From: Candidatus Cloacimonadota bacterium
GTDB lineage: Bacteria; Cloacimonadota; Cloacimonadia; Cloacimonadales; TCS61
NCBI GenBank assembly: GCA_023137125.1
Contig: JAGLPW010000057.1
Location: forward strand, 1-51,554
Length of the DNA: 51,554 nucleotides
Direction: 5' to 3'
This document shows positions 1 through 10,082 of the stretch, one piece after another (positions within the stretch are counted from its first letter, which is position 1; each line of letters opens with the position of its first letter). Made by a program: the position numbers and the translations under genes. Under the pieces are notes generated by a model. That model had not been told where the DNA came from. It saw only the letters and a list, made by a program, of their open reading frames with translations, and searched no databases.

Positions 1-76
1 GGGCGTGTAGCTCAGTTGGGAGAGCGCCTGCCTTACAAGCAGGTGGTCGGGGGTTCAAGTCCCTCCGCGCCCACCA
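1..76 (+). tRNA. tRNA-Val (anticodon TAC), CCA encoded
   Basis: Cloverleaf readable: acceptor GGGCGTG/CGCGCCC, anticodon stem CCTGC-CTTACAA-GCAGG, T-arm GGGTTCAAGTCCC, encoded CCA. Confidence 0.95.
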
Positions 77-86
77 TATATTTTTT

Positions 87-117
87 AGCTGTTCGATTAA
101 TCGAACAGCTTTTTTTA
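87..117 (+). terminator. Rho-independent terminator after tRNA-Val
   Basis: AGCTGTTCGA-TTAA-TCGAACAGCT followed by a T run. Confidence 0.9.
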
Positions 118-217
118 TTCCTATTTTAGTATATTTTATGCATTAATTTTACCACAATAATTATTTTCTTGACTCAAATTCCTTTGCGAAATAGACAACA
201 TAGTGAGAAGGAGAATA

Positions 218-1390
218 ATGGGAAAGAGAAAGAGCATTAAAAACAGTAGAATTGATAGAAATTATTATTACATTCTTTTATTCATTGGATTCATATTGTT
301 ATTATTCTTATTTAATTATGACAAAATAAAAAATCTTGTAAATGGTCCTCAACAGAAGAAAGACAAAGTCTCCATTAAGCAAAAACGTGAAGAAATTACT
401 GTTCTTGATGTAATAGTCCATGCAAAATTATTGCTGGGGGTAACTGAAGAGAACTATAAAAACCATATTGGTGAAGATGCAATTTATATTTCCATTGGAG
501 TTGATCGTTCGGAGATGGACCTTAATTATGCAAATATTATTATCACTGGGCAAGTAGAATTAATTGGTGGGAAAATAATAAAAGGTGAAGAAAAGAACAA
601 TGGCAATAAACAGGTTCTGGAAATAGAAGATCCACATGATTCTCAAATTTATTTTGTTACATTGTATTATACTAAATCTCGAAATGTAGTCAGAGATAAA
701 ACACTACTTGCCATAGTCGTAGATGATTTTGGAATTCGAAATAATAAACTATTGGATGATTTCTGCAGCTTAAACAGCAATGTTACATTTGCAATCCTTC
801 CAGATCAGAAGTATTCAAAGCATGTGATGAACAAAGCTACTGAAACTGGTCATGAGACAATGATCCACATCCCTATGGAACCAATTAGCTATCCGCGAGA
901 TAATCCTGGGGCTAATGCAATTTACGTACATCTTTCAGCGAATGAGATAAAACGTCGAATGGAAAATTACATAAAACAATTTCCATTATGTGTGGGTGCT
1001 AATAATCATATGGGGTCATTTGCCACTACTGATGAGTCAGTGATGAGAAACGTTTTGCAAGTTTTAAAAGATCATAATCTGTATTTTGTGGACAGCCGTA
1101 CATCTCAATCCTCAATAGCTTATGATGTTGCGAAAAAGATGATGATCCCAACTTGTGAAAATCAAATTTTTCTGGATACTCCAAGAATAACTGAGAAAAC
1201 ACTTGCTAATAAAATTAGACAGTTAAAGTATTTAGCTAAAGATCGAGAAAAGATTTTAGTTATAACGCATTGTGCAACGCAAGACAGATATGAATTTTTA
1301 AAAGAATTCATTAAGGAGATAGAAAAGCTCGATTTTGAATTGGTCCCGGTATCTGAATTATTCAAATCAAAGCTACCGGAAATAATTTAG
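218..1390 (+). CDS. Divergent polysaccharide deacetylase family protein (YibQ-like), N-terminal TM anchor
   Basis: LLAIVVDDFGIRNNK...VTFAILPDQKYS...HETMIHIPMEP...GANNHMGS motifs; start moved to ATG 218 after GAAGGAG. Confidence 0.85.
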   Translation: MGKRKSIKNSRIDRNYYYILLFIGFILLLFLFNYDKIKNLVNGPQQKKDKVSIKQKREEITVLDVIVHAKLLLGVTEENYKNHIGEDAIYISIGVDRSEMDLNYANIIITGQVELIGGKIIKGEEKNNGNKQVLEIEDPHDSQIYFVTLYYTKSRNVVRDKTLLAIVVDDFGIRNNKLLDDFCSLNSNVTFAILPDQKYSKHVMNKATETGHETMIHIPMEPISYPRDNPGANAIYVHLSANEIKRRMENYIKQFPLCVGANNHMGSFATTDESVMRNVLQVLKDHNLYFVDSRTSQSSIAYDVAKKMMIPTCENQIFLDTPRITEKTLANKIRQLKYLAKDREKILVITHCATQDRYEFLKEFIKEIEKLDFELVPVSELFKSKLPEII

Positions 1391-1400
1391 GAGTTACGTC

Positions 1401-2204
1401 ATGGAAATTTTCAAAGCAATTATTTTGGGAATAATTCAAGGATTGACCGAATTTTTACCTGTGTCGAGTTCTGGGCATCTTGTTCTTGCTGAGCATTACC
1501 TGAAATTCAATAATCCTGAAATAAGCTTTGAAATAATACTACATCTAGGTTCATTATTTGCAGTATTGCTTTATTTTCGTAAAGATATTCTTTCTTTGCT
1601 AAAATCACTTATTTTATTCAAGAATAAGGAATCCATACATACTAGAAACAGAAATACCGTATTCTACATTATTGTTGCCACAACAGTTACCGGCATATTA
1701 GGATTTTACTTTGAAGACCCTCTTACAAAAGCATTTTCTTCGCTCTACATTCCAAGTTTTATGTTGATCATTACAGGATTTATACTTTATCTTTCAGATA
1801 AGATCGAACCCAAAAGGATCAAAACACACCAACTTGGAATCAGAAAATCCATTCTAATCGGGTTAGCCCAGGCATTTGCAATACTCCCAGGAATATCCCG
1901 TTCAGGAACAACTATCACTGTTGGTATCTTTGCTGGATTAGATAGAGAAGAAGCAGCTAGATTCTCTTTTATTCTTTCAATCCCTGCAATATTGGGAGCA
2001 AATATTCTAAAGCTTTCAAATATTTTAAGCCTTGATAGATCAGTTTGGTTATCTTATCTTCTGGGTACACTTGCAGCATTTATCTCCGGTTATGCTGTAA
2101 TCTCGTTTCTCATTTCGGTTGTAAAAAAACAGAAATTGAAGTACTTTGCATTCTATTGCTGGTTTATAGCTTTCATAACCTTGATTCTATATTTGAAATA
2201 TTAA
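1401..2204 (+). CDS. uppP: Undecaprenyl-diphosphatase (BacA/UppP)
   Basis: GIIQGLTEFLPVSSSGHLVL and LPGISRSGTTI signature motifs. Confidence 0.95.
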   Translation: MEIFKAIILGIIQGLTEFLPVSSSGHLVLAEHYLKFNNPEISFEIILHLGSLFAVLLYFRKDILSLLKSLILFKNKESIHTRNRNTVFYIIVATTVTGILGFYFEDPLTKAFSSLYIPSFMLIITGFILYLSDKIEPKRIKTHQLGIRKSILIGLAQAFAILPGISRSGTTITVGIFAGLDREEAARFSFILSIPAILGANILKLSNILSLDRSVWLSYLLGTLAAFISGYAVISFLISVVKKQKLKYFAFYCWFIAFITLILYLKY

Positions 2205-2205
2205 T

Positions 2206-3225
2206 ATGCCAAAACCACAAAGCATCCCACATTATGAATTCTTAAAGAATTTCCCTGAGCAAAAACCACAATCTGTTTATTACATCTTCGGTCCAGAAAA
2301 TTACCTTAAAGATATAGTTCTTAAAGAAATCTCTGGACGATTCAAATCATCAGGTTCTGAAGATTTTGATTTCATAATTCTTCATGCCGATACAGACTCT
2401 GCAACGAATGCTTTAGAACAACTTGAGATGATGCCCTTCATGGCAAAATTCCGACTTGTTATTTTAAAGAATTTTGATACAATGAAAGCTTCCGACAAAT
2501 TACTTATTGCAGAATATATCCAAAATCCTGTTCCAACTTCAATTCTTGTTTTAACAGCTGCAAAAATAGATGAACGTGCAAAAGCAAATAAAATGATCTC
2601 GGAAAAAGCAATGAAGATCATTTGCCGTTCTCCTTATAGCACAGTTGATATTCTTAAGTGGCTAAATGTTGAAACCAAAGAAAAAAAAATATTTATGGAT
2701 AACGATTCAAAGGAACTTTTTACAAGAAGTATTGAGTTAGATTATCAATTAGCTGCCAATGAATTAGAAAAGTTGATCATTTATACAAAGGGAAAAGGAA
2801 GTATTACAATTGAAGATGTAAGAGAGACAGTCGGAAAATCCAGAACCAATAAGGTATTTGATCTTCAAAACGAAATTGGAAAGCGGAATTTGGAAAAGTC
2901 TTTAACTATATTAGAGAATATGATTGCAAACAATGAATCTGCTGTTTTTGTTATTATCATGCTTTCAACTTTCTTCCGAACATTATGGCGAGTTAAAGCA
3001 TTACAAAGAAGTAATCTAAGCAATTCTGAAATCGAGAATCGCTATCTTCCTGAAATATTTTATAAATTTAGAAAGGATTATGTCAACTATGCTAAAAACT
3101 ACTCAAAAAAAGCAATCCAAGAGATATTCTCATTACTTCTGCAAGCAGATATCGATGCAAAATCATTAAACTTAAAAGATGAGATAATTTTGGAAATTCT
3201 TGTTTATAAAATCTGTAAGAGTTAA
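2206..3225 (+). CDS. holA: DNA polymerase III subunit delta
   Basis: YYIFGPENYLKDIVLKEI N-terminus, HolA-like length and downstream helices. Confidence 0.85.
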   Translation: MPKPQSIPHYEFLKNFPEQKPQSVYYIFGPENYLKDIVLKEISGRFKSSGSEDFDFIILHADTDSATNALEQLEMMPFMAKFRLVILKNFDTMKASDKLLIAEYIQNPVPTSILVLTAAKIDERAKANKMISEKAMKIICRSPYSTVDILKWLNVETKEKKIFMDNDSKELFTRSIELDYQLAANELEKLIIYTKGKGSITIEDVRETVGKSRTNKVFDLQNEIGKRNLEKSLTILENMIANNESAVFVIIMLSTFFRTLWRVKALQRSNLSNSEIENRYLPEIFYKFRKDYVNYAKNYSKKAIQEIFSLLLQADIDAKSLNLKDEIILEILVYKICKS

Positions 3226-3234
3226 AGGTAACTT

Positions 3235-4119
3235 ATGAATAGTCTTTATCGTGCCGGATTTGTCTCAATCGTTGGGAAGCCAAATGTTGGAAAATCGACA
3301 TTAATGAATAAATTATTGGGTGAAAAACTATCGATAACTTCTCCAAAACCACAAACAACAAGGCAGCAGATCAAAGGTATAATTTCTGATGACAACAGAC
3401 AGATCATATTGATGGATACTCCCGGATTTGTGGAAGCCAGATACGAACTTCATAATAAAATGCTTGAATATATCAATAACTCATTAAAAGATTCTGATAT
3501 AATTATCTTTATGACTGATGCAAAAAAATTCCCAACTGATTACGATAAACAAATCTGTGAGAATCTAAAGCGACTTAAGGTCCCAAAAATTGCAATTCTC
3601 AATAAGATCGACCTTTCCGATGAAATTACGGTTGATAAAAAACTTGAATTATTGCAAGAATACGATTTCGAGAAAATTATTCCAATGTCTATTCTTAAAG
3701 CATCAGACTTAAATCTATTCTTAGATGAACTCACAAAATTGCTTCCATTCAATCCTCCTTTTTATTCTACGGATGAAATTTCTGATCTACCAATGAGATT
3801 CTTCGCTCAGGAAATTATTCGTGAGCAAATATTTCTTAATTTTGATGATGAGATCCCATACGCTTCTACTGTTGTCGTGGAACAATACCACGATTTTCCA
3901 AATAAATTGGTTATCGCAGCTAACATCTGGTTAGAAAAAAAATCACAAAAACCGATTGTTATTGGAAAAAATGGAAGAAAGATCAAAGCACTACGAATTG
4001 CAGCGGAAAAGGAAATCCATAAAATCGTTGAGAAAAGAGTAAAAATTGATCTATGGATAAAAATCAAACCAAATTGGCGAAAAAAACAGAACGCTCTGAA
4101 GGAATTTGGATATAGATAA
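3235..4119 (+). CDS. era: GTPase Era
   Basis: AGFVSIVGKPNVGKSTLMN, DTPG, NKID, C-terminal KH domain VIGKNGRKIKALR. Confidence 0.95.
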   Translation: MNSLYRAGFVSIVGKPNVGKSTLMNKLLGEKLSITSPKPQTTRQQIKGIISDDNRQIILMDTPGFVEARYELHNKMLEYINNSLKDSDIIIFMTDAKKFPTDYDKQICENLKRLKVPKIAILNKIDLSDEITVDKKLELLQEYDFEKIIPMSILKASDLNLFLDELTKLLPFNPPFYSTDEISDLPMRFFAQEIIREQIFLNFDDEIPYASTVVVEQYHDFPNKLVIAANIWLEKKSQKPIVIGKNGRKIKALRIAAEKEIHKIVEKRVKIDLWIKIKPNWRKKQNALKEFGYR

Positions 4120-4182
4120 TTTTGTATTTTTCAAAGTTGCAACAATGTGTTAAACTTAGCTAATAAAAAGAATAAAAAATAT

Positions 4183-4211
4183 TTGACATCAATACAACAC
4201 AAAAATTATTT
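4183..4211 (+). promoter_or_regulatory. Putative sigma-70 promoter of the tRNA cluster
   Basis: TTGACA (4183-4188), 17 bp spacer, TTATTT (4206-4211), 15 bp before the first tRNA. Confidence 0.45.
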
Positions 4212-4225
4212 GTAAACTCCATTTA

Positions 4226-4311
4226 GGAGGATTAGCTCTAATTGGTAAGACAGCGGTCTTGAAAACCGCCGGGCTTAGCCCTTGGGGGTTCGAGTCCCTC
4301 ATCCTCCGCCA
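4226..4311 (+). tRNA. tRNA-Ser (anticodon TGA)
   Basis: GCGGT-CTTGAAA-ACCGC anticodon arm, long variable arm, GGGTTCGAGTCCC T-arm, CCA encoded. Confidence 0.93.
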
Positions 4312-4324
4312 GAATTATAGAAGT

Positions 4325-4415
<91 letters not shown>

Positions 4416-4433
4416 GTTTTATATAGATTTTAA

Positions 4434-4508
4434 TGGGCCGTCGACAAGCGGTAAGTCACATGGTTTTGGTCCATGCATTCGGGGGTTCGAATCCTCCCGG
4501 CCCAACCA
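4434..4508 (+). tRNA. tRNA-Gln (anticodon TTG)
   Basis: TGGGCCG/CGGCCCA acceptor, CATGG-TTTTGGT-CCATG anticodon arm, CCA encoded. Confidence 0.93.
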
Positions 4509-4510
4509 TT

Positions 4511-4541
4511 AAAGCCATCCGGTTATGCTGGATGGCTTTTA
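4511..4541 (+). terminator. Rho-independent terminator after tRNA cluster
   Basis: AAAGCCATCC...GGATGGCTTTT hairpin immediately 3' of tRNA-Gln. Confidence 0.85.
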
Positions 4542-4640
4542 CTTTGTTATAAAAAACAAATTGACCACTTTTCCTTTTTTTCTACTTTTTGTTACATGTA
4601 ATTATTTTAGGACATAATTTTAGAGAAATGTAGGTAAATA

Positions 4641-6551
4641 ATGGCACAGAAGAGATTGTTGATAGTTGAAGATGAAAGGATCATTGCTGAAGACATAAAG
4701 AGAACTTTGTTGCAATTTAACTATCATGTTATTGATATTATTTCTCATGGAGAACGTGTTCTCGAACGCTACGAAAAATTAAATCCTGACCTAATTTTGA
4801 TGGATATAATGTTAGCAGGAAAGATCAACGGTATTGAAACTGCTATTAAAATTAAAGAAAAATACAATGTCCCAATAATATATTTAACTGCATATGCCAA
4901 CGAACCAATCTTGGAAAGTGCAAAAGCAACTGAGCCTTTTGGTTATTTAATAAAACCTTTTGAAGAACATGAACTTCATGCCACAATTGAAATGGCGTTT
5001 TATCGCTATAATATGGAGAGCAATCTCCGACAAAGCGAGAAAAAATATCGTCTTCTTTTCAATAGTATTGCGGATCCAATTTTTATATTATCTGAGAATG
5101 GAGAAAATTTTCTGGATTGTAATGATGTTGTATTAAATAAATATGGATATACAAAAGACGAACTTATCTCAACTCCCACTTCTAAATTTTATATTGAAGA
5201 AGAGTTGGAACAATTATCAAATTATCTAAATAAAGAAAGTAATATTGAGTCACCTATTTTTACACACGTTAAAAAGAGTGGTGAAGAAATAATTGTTGAA
5301 CTTCATAAGAGTGAAATAACTTTTAAGGAAGAACAAGTTCTTTTAGTTATTGCCCGTGATATAACTAAACGTAAAGAAGCCGAAGATGAAAGACAAATTG
5401 TCCAAGAACAATTATACCAATCTCAAAAAATGGAAATTGTCGGTAAACTCGCAGGAGGGATAGCGCATGATTTCAATAATTTATTAACAGCTATAAACGG
5501 TTATTCCGATCTTGCTCTAATAAAATTGGATAAGGATAACAATGCTTACAACGATATTAAAGTGATTAAAGATTGCGGTGAAAGAGCAGCAAGATTAACT
5601 AAACAATTACTCGGTTTTTCACGAAAGCAAATTGTTGAAAAAATTAATATCGATCTGAATAAAACAATTACTGAACTTGAAAAAATGTTAAAGAGGTTAA
5701 TTGGAGAAGAAATATCTTTGGAAACGACTTTCCAAAGTCCTTCTTGTATAATCCATGCAGATAAGAGTCAGCTCGAACAGGTGCTTGTTAATCTTGTTGT
5801 AAACGCACGTGATGCAATTGAAGGTCATGGTAAGATCATAATTTCTACAACAAAAGAATCACTTACTAAAGAATTCATTACACGACATGATCTTGGTACA
5901 TCAAATGAATATATCAAGATTTCTGTTGTAGATACTGGAATTGGTATGAGTGAAGAGGTCAGGGAAAGGATATTCGAACCTTTCTTTACAACTAAGGAAG
6001 TAGGCAAGGGTACCGGTCTTGGACTTTCTACAGTATTTGGTATCGTGAAACAGAATGAAGGTGCAATACTTGTTGAATCAGAAGAAGGAAAGGGCTCGAA
6101 ATTCAATATCTATTTTCCACAAATAATTGCAGAGATCAATGATGAAAAATTAACAATTGTAGATTCTGACGATCTTCCAACCGGAAATGAAACTATCTTG
6201 CTTGTTGATGATGAAGACAGTATCAGAGATTTCCTTTCTGAAATTTTAAGGGAACAAGGATACAAAATTATTGAAGCTTCAAACGGTAAGGAAGGTTTGC
6301 ACAAATTTATAGAAAGTAATGAACAAATTCATCTTTTGATCTCCGATATTACAATGCCGGAGATGAGTGGACCAGAATTGATAAAAGAGCTAAGAGAATT
6401 TCAACCCGACATTAAAGCAATCTTCATCTCTGGAAATGTTGAGAATGATTTTATAAAAAAACATACTTCGCATGCAAATGTCAGCTTCCTTCAAAAACCA
6501 TTCACATATGATTCTATAATTTCAAAAGTTAGAGAAATCTTAGATAAGTAA
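4641..6551 (+). CDS. Hybrid sensor kinase: REC-PAS-HisKA-HATPase-REC
   Basis: LLIVEDERIIAEDI, PAS, GGIAHDFNNLLTAI H-box, NLVVNARDAI, DTGIGM, GKGTGLGLS, C-terminal LLVDDEDSIRDF REC. Confidence 0.92.
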   Translation: MAQKRLLIVEDERIIAEDIKRTLLQFNYHVIDIISHGERVLERYEKLNPDLILMDIMLAGKINGIETAIKIKEKYNVPIIYLTAYANEPILESAKATEPFGYLIKPFEEHELHATIEMAFYRYNMESNLRQSEKKYRLLFNSIADPIFILSENGENFLDCNDVVLNKYGYTKDELISTPTSKFYIEEELEQLSNYLNKESNIESPIFTHVKKSGEEIIVELHKSEITFKEEQVLLVIARDITKRKEAEDERQIVQEQLYQSQKMEIVGKLAGGIAHDFNNLLTAINGYSDLALIKLDKDNNAYNDIKVIKDCGERAARLTKQLLGFSRKQIVEKINIDLNKTITELEKMLKRLIGEEISLETTFQSPSCIIHADKSQLEQVLVNLVVNARDAIEGHGKIIISTTKESLTKEFITRHDLGTSNEYIKISVVDTGIGMSEEVRERIFEPFFTTKEVGKGTGLGLSTVFGIVKQNEGAILVESEEGKGSKFNIYFPQIIAEINDEKLTIVDSDDLPTGNETILLVDDEDSIRDFLSEILREQGYKIIEASNGKEGLHKFIESNEQIHLLISDITMPEMSGPELIKELREFQPDIKAIFISGNVENDFIKKHTSHANVSFLQKPFTYDSIISKVREILDK

Positions 6552-6571
6552 ATTTTAAAAAGGAAGATATT

Positions 6572-8671
6572 TTGAAGAGTAGAAAAACAGAACTGGAAAA
6601 AAGGATCTTTGTATTATTTTTTGTGATAACATTTTTTCTTGTACTTACACTCATCTTTATCGAATGGCAATTAGCCAAGTTTGGAATTAATCAATACGAA
6701 GACATGAATATCAGATTAACACTTTCTGAATTGAAGATCGCCCGTAATGAAATGGAAATGGGAAAACAGAATCTACTAACAAATCTTGAAGCCGATAAAG
6801 TAGTAATTGATGCATTGCAGAAAGGAGATAAGAATCTTATTAATAATCATCTTTATCAAAATTATCAGTCCGAGGATATTGATAAGCTTATAATTTGTAA
6901 CAAACAGCGAGAGTATATTTTTGGAGAGCAATGGGAACTTTTGGATAAATATCTTTCGCAGATATATCGAGATATTTCTAAAGAAAACTCTGGGTTTTTT
7001 ATAGGAAATTTCGGTAGTAGATTATTCCAGATAACATATAATCCAATTTTCATTTCAAATGAAATAAAAGAGCTTTTTGGTGTTCTTATTATAATAGAAA
7101 ATTTCGATATTTCTAATTTGAAATTAAGCTCCGAATATGAAGTAAGTTTAATCTCTTATGACAAAACACTTTCTGAAAATGCGATACCAGGTAATCTTAC
7201 TGATTATGTATCAGATATAAATGATTTGATCGAATCTATGACTGAAAAAAAGTTGGAACAGACTATTAAAAAATTTAATATTAATAATGCTGCAGGTATC
7301 AAAATATTTTACGATCTTACAAATGAACCGTCCGGTATTTTCATCATTTCTTATATAAGGTTTGTAAATCAATTTGTGCAGCAGAGTATTCTGATTTTTG
7401 TTTTAATTCTTTTAGCTGTAACGCTTTTCATGATAAGTCTGCTCGGTAATTGGTTCAGTAAAACGATACTGATCCCGGTGAGAGATATCAGCAATAAAAT
7501 GCAGGATATTTCAGAAAATCCTTCTAAATTGGAACCTATAGAAATACGATATTCCGGTGTGCTGGGAGATATGGTTACATCCTTTAATACTATGAACATT
7601 GCCCTTTCGAAACATGGTCAAACCTTACGCGAATACAAAGAGCTTACAGATAACCTGGATACCGGGATATTCTGGTTGAACAATAATTTCGAAATAATCC
7701 TTTATAATCCCAGTTTTGTGAAGATAATGGAAATGAGTGAAAATCAGCTGAACCACCAGAACCTGAGTAAATTATTGGGTTTGAAAGAAGAACAATTTGC
7801 AAAGTTGTATGATGCGCCTCTAACATTCTCTAATCTAAAAGTATTCCCAAACAAGAATCAAAAATATGTAGCTTTAAATATTCGAGCTGTAAAACATGAT
7901 GAAATTACTAAATTTTTTGGTAGTATTATAGATGTTTCAAAAGAGATCAGGGCAACAGAAGCACGAAAATCACTTGAATTGGAACTGATAAAGAGTAACA
8001 AATTGGCTGACATCGGTAAAAAAATTGAGGGAATAGTTCATAATATCAATTCACCCTTGAATACAGTTCTGGGCTATGCCCAACTATTAAAGAAGGACAT
8101 GAAAGATAACGCAGACTTAGATAGAATAATAGAAGCTGGTAAAAATATTGCTCAAACGGTAAAAGGCTTATTAACAAAAGTAAAACAAAGCAATATATCA
8201 ATAGACCGTCCAATTGATATTAATGAGATGATCGCACAAGAATTGGATTTTTGCAAACATAATCTTTTCTTCAAACACTATGTCACGCTTACTACAGATT
8301 TTCAGAAGAACCTTCCAACAGTTACTGCATCTTATGGTGACTTAAGCCTTTGTACTGCAAATATTATTAATAATGCAATTCAAGCAATGAAAGATTGTGT
8401 TCAAAAGGAACTCACGATAAAAACTTATGAGAAAGAAAAGATGGTTTTTATTGAGATTACTGATACTGGAGAAGGAATTCCAGAAAATAATATTGGCAAG
8501 ATCTTCGAAACATATTTCTCAACTAAAATTGGGAAAACAGGAACCGGTTTCGGACTTGGTCTGGCAATAACAAAAAGTATAATTGAAAAATACGAAGGTA
8601 AGATCAAAGTTGAATCCAAACCTGATTACGGATCAACATTCACACTCATCTTACCTCAAACAAAAGGATAA
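6572..8671 (+). CDS. Membrane sensor histidine kinase (two TM, HAMP, PAS, HisKA, HATPase); TTG start
   Basis: TM helices, HAMP-like segment, GIVHNINSPLNTVL H-box, IINNAIQAM, DTGEGIP, GTGFGLGLAI. Confidence 0.88.
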   Translation: MKSRKTELEKRIFVLFFVITFFLVLTLIFIEWQLAKFGINQYEDMNIRLTLSELKIARNEMEMGKQNLLTNLEADKVVIDALQKGDKNLINNHLYQNYQSEDIDKLIICNKQREYIFGEQWELLDKYLSQIYRDISKENSGFFIGNFGSRLFQITYNPIFISNEIKELFGVLIIIENFDISNLKLSSEYEVSLISYDKTLSENAIPGNLTDYVSDINDLIESMTEKKLEQTIKKFNINNAAGIKIFYDLTNEPSGIFIISYIRFVNQFVQQSILIFVLILLAVTLFMISLLGNWFSKTILIPVRDISNKMQDISENPSKLEPIEIRYSGVLGDMVTSFNTMNIALSKHGQTLREYKELTDNLDTGIFWLNNNFEIILYNPSFVKIMEMSENQLNHQNLSKLLGLKEEQFAKLYDAPLTFSNLKVFPNKNQKYVALNIRAVKHDEITKFFGSIIDVSKEIRATEARKSLELELIKSNKLADIGKKIEGIVHNINSPLNTVLGYAQLLKKDMKDNADLDRIIEAGKNIAQTVKGLLTKVKQSNISIDRPIDINEMIAQELDFCKHNLFFKHYVTLTTDFQKNLPTVTASYGDLSLCTANIINNAIQAMKDCVQKELTIKTYEKEKMVFIEITDTGEGIPENNIGKIFETYFSTKIGKTGTGFGLGLAITKSIIEKYEGKIKVESKPDYGSTFTLILPQTKG

Positions 8672-8675
8672 TAAG

Positions 8676-10082
8676 ATGTTCGAAAATAATGGACAAAAAG
8701 CTAAAATCCTGATAGTTGATGATGAAAAAGATACAAGAGATATTTTTAGAAGACACCTGGAAGATGAATACATTATCGATACAGCAGATTCAGCAATTGT
8801 AGCAATTGAAAGATTGAAAAATAATTCTTATCAGGTTGCACTTAGTGATCTTGTAATGCCTGGAGAAGATGGTTTAAGTTTACTTAAGAATATTAAGAAG
8901 AAGTGGCCGGAAATTGCCGTAATGGTAATCAGCGGTAAAGCATCTATTGAGATGGCAGTAGAAGCGATGAAGCTTGGCGCAGATGAGTTTATAGAAAAGC
9001 CTGTAGAAGATCTTGACCTGCTTAAATTGAAAATTGAGAAATTATTAAGAGCAAAATGGCAGACAGATGAGATAAAAAGATTAAGAACGATCTTAGATAA
9101 AGAGTTTGATAGAACCCATATTGTTGGAAATAGCCTAGCTATTCAGAAGATCATGGAAAAAGTAAAAAAAATAGCTCCACTTGATACAACTATTCTAATT
9201 TCAGGAGAAACAGGTGTAGGCAAGGAACTCATTGCCGATCTGATTTATCGAAATAGCAGCAGAAACAAAAGAAAATTTGTTGCTATCAATTGTGGAAGTT
9301 TACCGGAGAGTCTTTTAGAAAGTACTCTTTTTGGTCATAAGAAAGGATCTTTCACAAGTGCTATCAAAGATAAGATCGGATATTTTCAGGAAGCTGACGG
9401 AGGAACACTTTTTCTGGATGAGATCACTGAAACAACACCAGCCTTTCAAGTTAAACTGCTTCGCGTTTTGGAAAAGGGTATTATCCGACAAGTTGGTGGT
9501 GAGAATGATATTACAGTTGACGTGAGGATTATCGCTGCAACTAATAAATCCCTTTCAGTAGAAGTTGAGAATGGAAATTTCCGAGATGATCTCTTCTACA
9601 GATTAAATGTGATAAATTTGCATATTCCACCTTTACGGGAGCGGGTTGAAGACATCAAACTTCTTGTAAGTAAATTCATTTCCGAATTTTCCAATAAATA
9701 CAAAAAGCAAGAGCTTAAAATATCAAATGCAGCTCTTTCAATTCTATTGAACCAGCAATGGAAAGGGAATATACGCGAACTAAAAAACACTATTGAACAT
9801 TCTGTTGCCCTTGCTTCATATGATACTATTATTCCCGAAGATCTACCGGATCACATTTATAATAAAGAATCAAAGAAGCCTGATTCCTCAACGTCTCATT
9901 TTCTTGGGTTACCTTATCCAGAAGCTAAAAGTGGATTTGAAAAAGCTTACATCGAAAATCTTATGAATCAATGCAAAGGTGATGTTACAAAAGTATCTAA
10001 GATATCTGGTATTAAACGTCAGAATTTATACGAAAAATTTAAACGTTATAATCTCAATCCTGATGATTTTAGGAAAAATTAA
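8676..10082 (+). CDS. NtrC-family sigma-54-dependent response regulator (REC-AAA+-Fis HTH)
   Basis: ILIVDDEKDTRDIF; GETGVGKELIADLIY; GSFTSA loop; GGTLFLDEI; C-terminal Fis-like HTH; ATG 8676 chosen over the longer ORF start. Confidence 0.92.
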   Translation: MFENNGQKAKILIVDDEKDTRDIFRRHLEDEYIIDTADSAIVAIERLKNNSYQVALSDLVMPGEDGLSLLKNIKKKWPEIAVMVISGKASIEMAVEAMKLGADEFIEKPVEDLDLLKLKIEKLLRAKWQTDEIKRLRTILDKEFDRTHIVGNSLAIQKIMEKVKKIAPLDTTILISGETGVGKELIADLIYRNSSRNKRKFVAINCGSLPESLLESTLFGHKKGSFTSAIKDKIGYFQEADGGTLFLDEITETTPAFQVKLLRVLEKGIIRQVGGENDITVDVRIIAATNKSLSVEVENGNFRDDLFYRLNVINLHIPPLRERVEDIKLLVSKFISEFSNKYKKQELKISNAALSILLNQQWKGNIRELKNTIEHSVALASYDTIIPEDLPDHIYNKESKKPDSSTSHFLGLPYPEAKSGFEKAYIENLMNQCKGDVTKVSKISGIKRQNLYEKFKRYNLNPDDFRKN

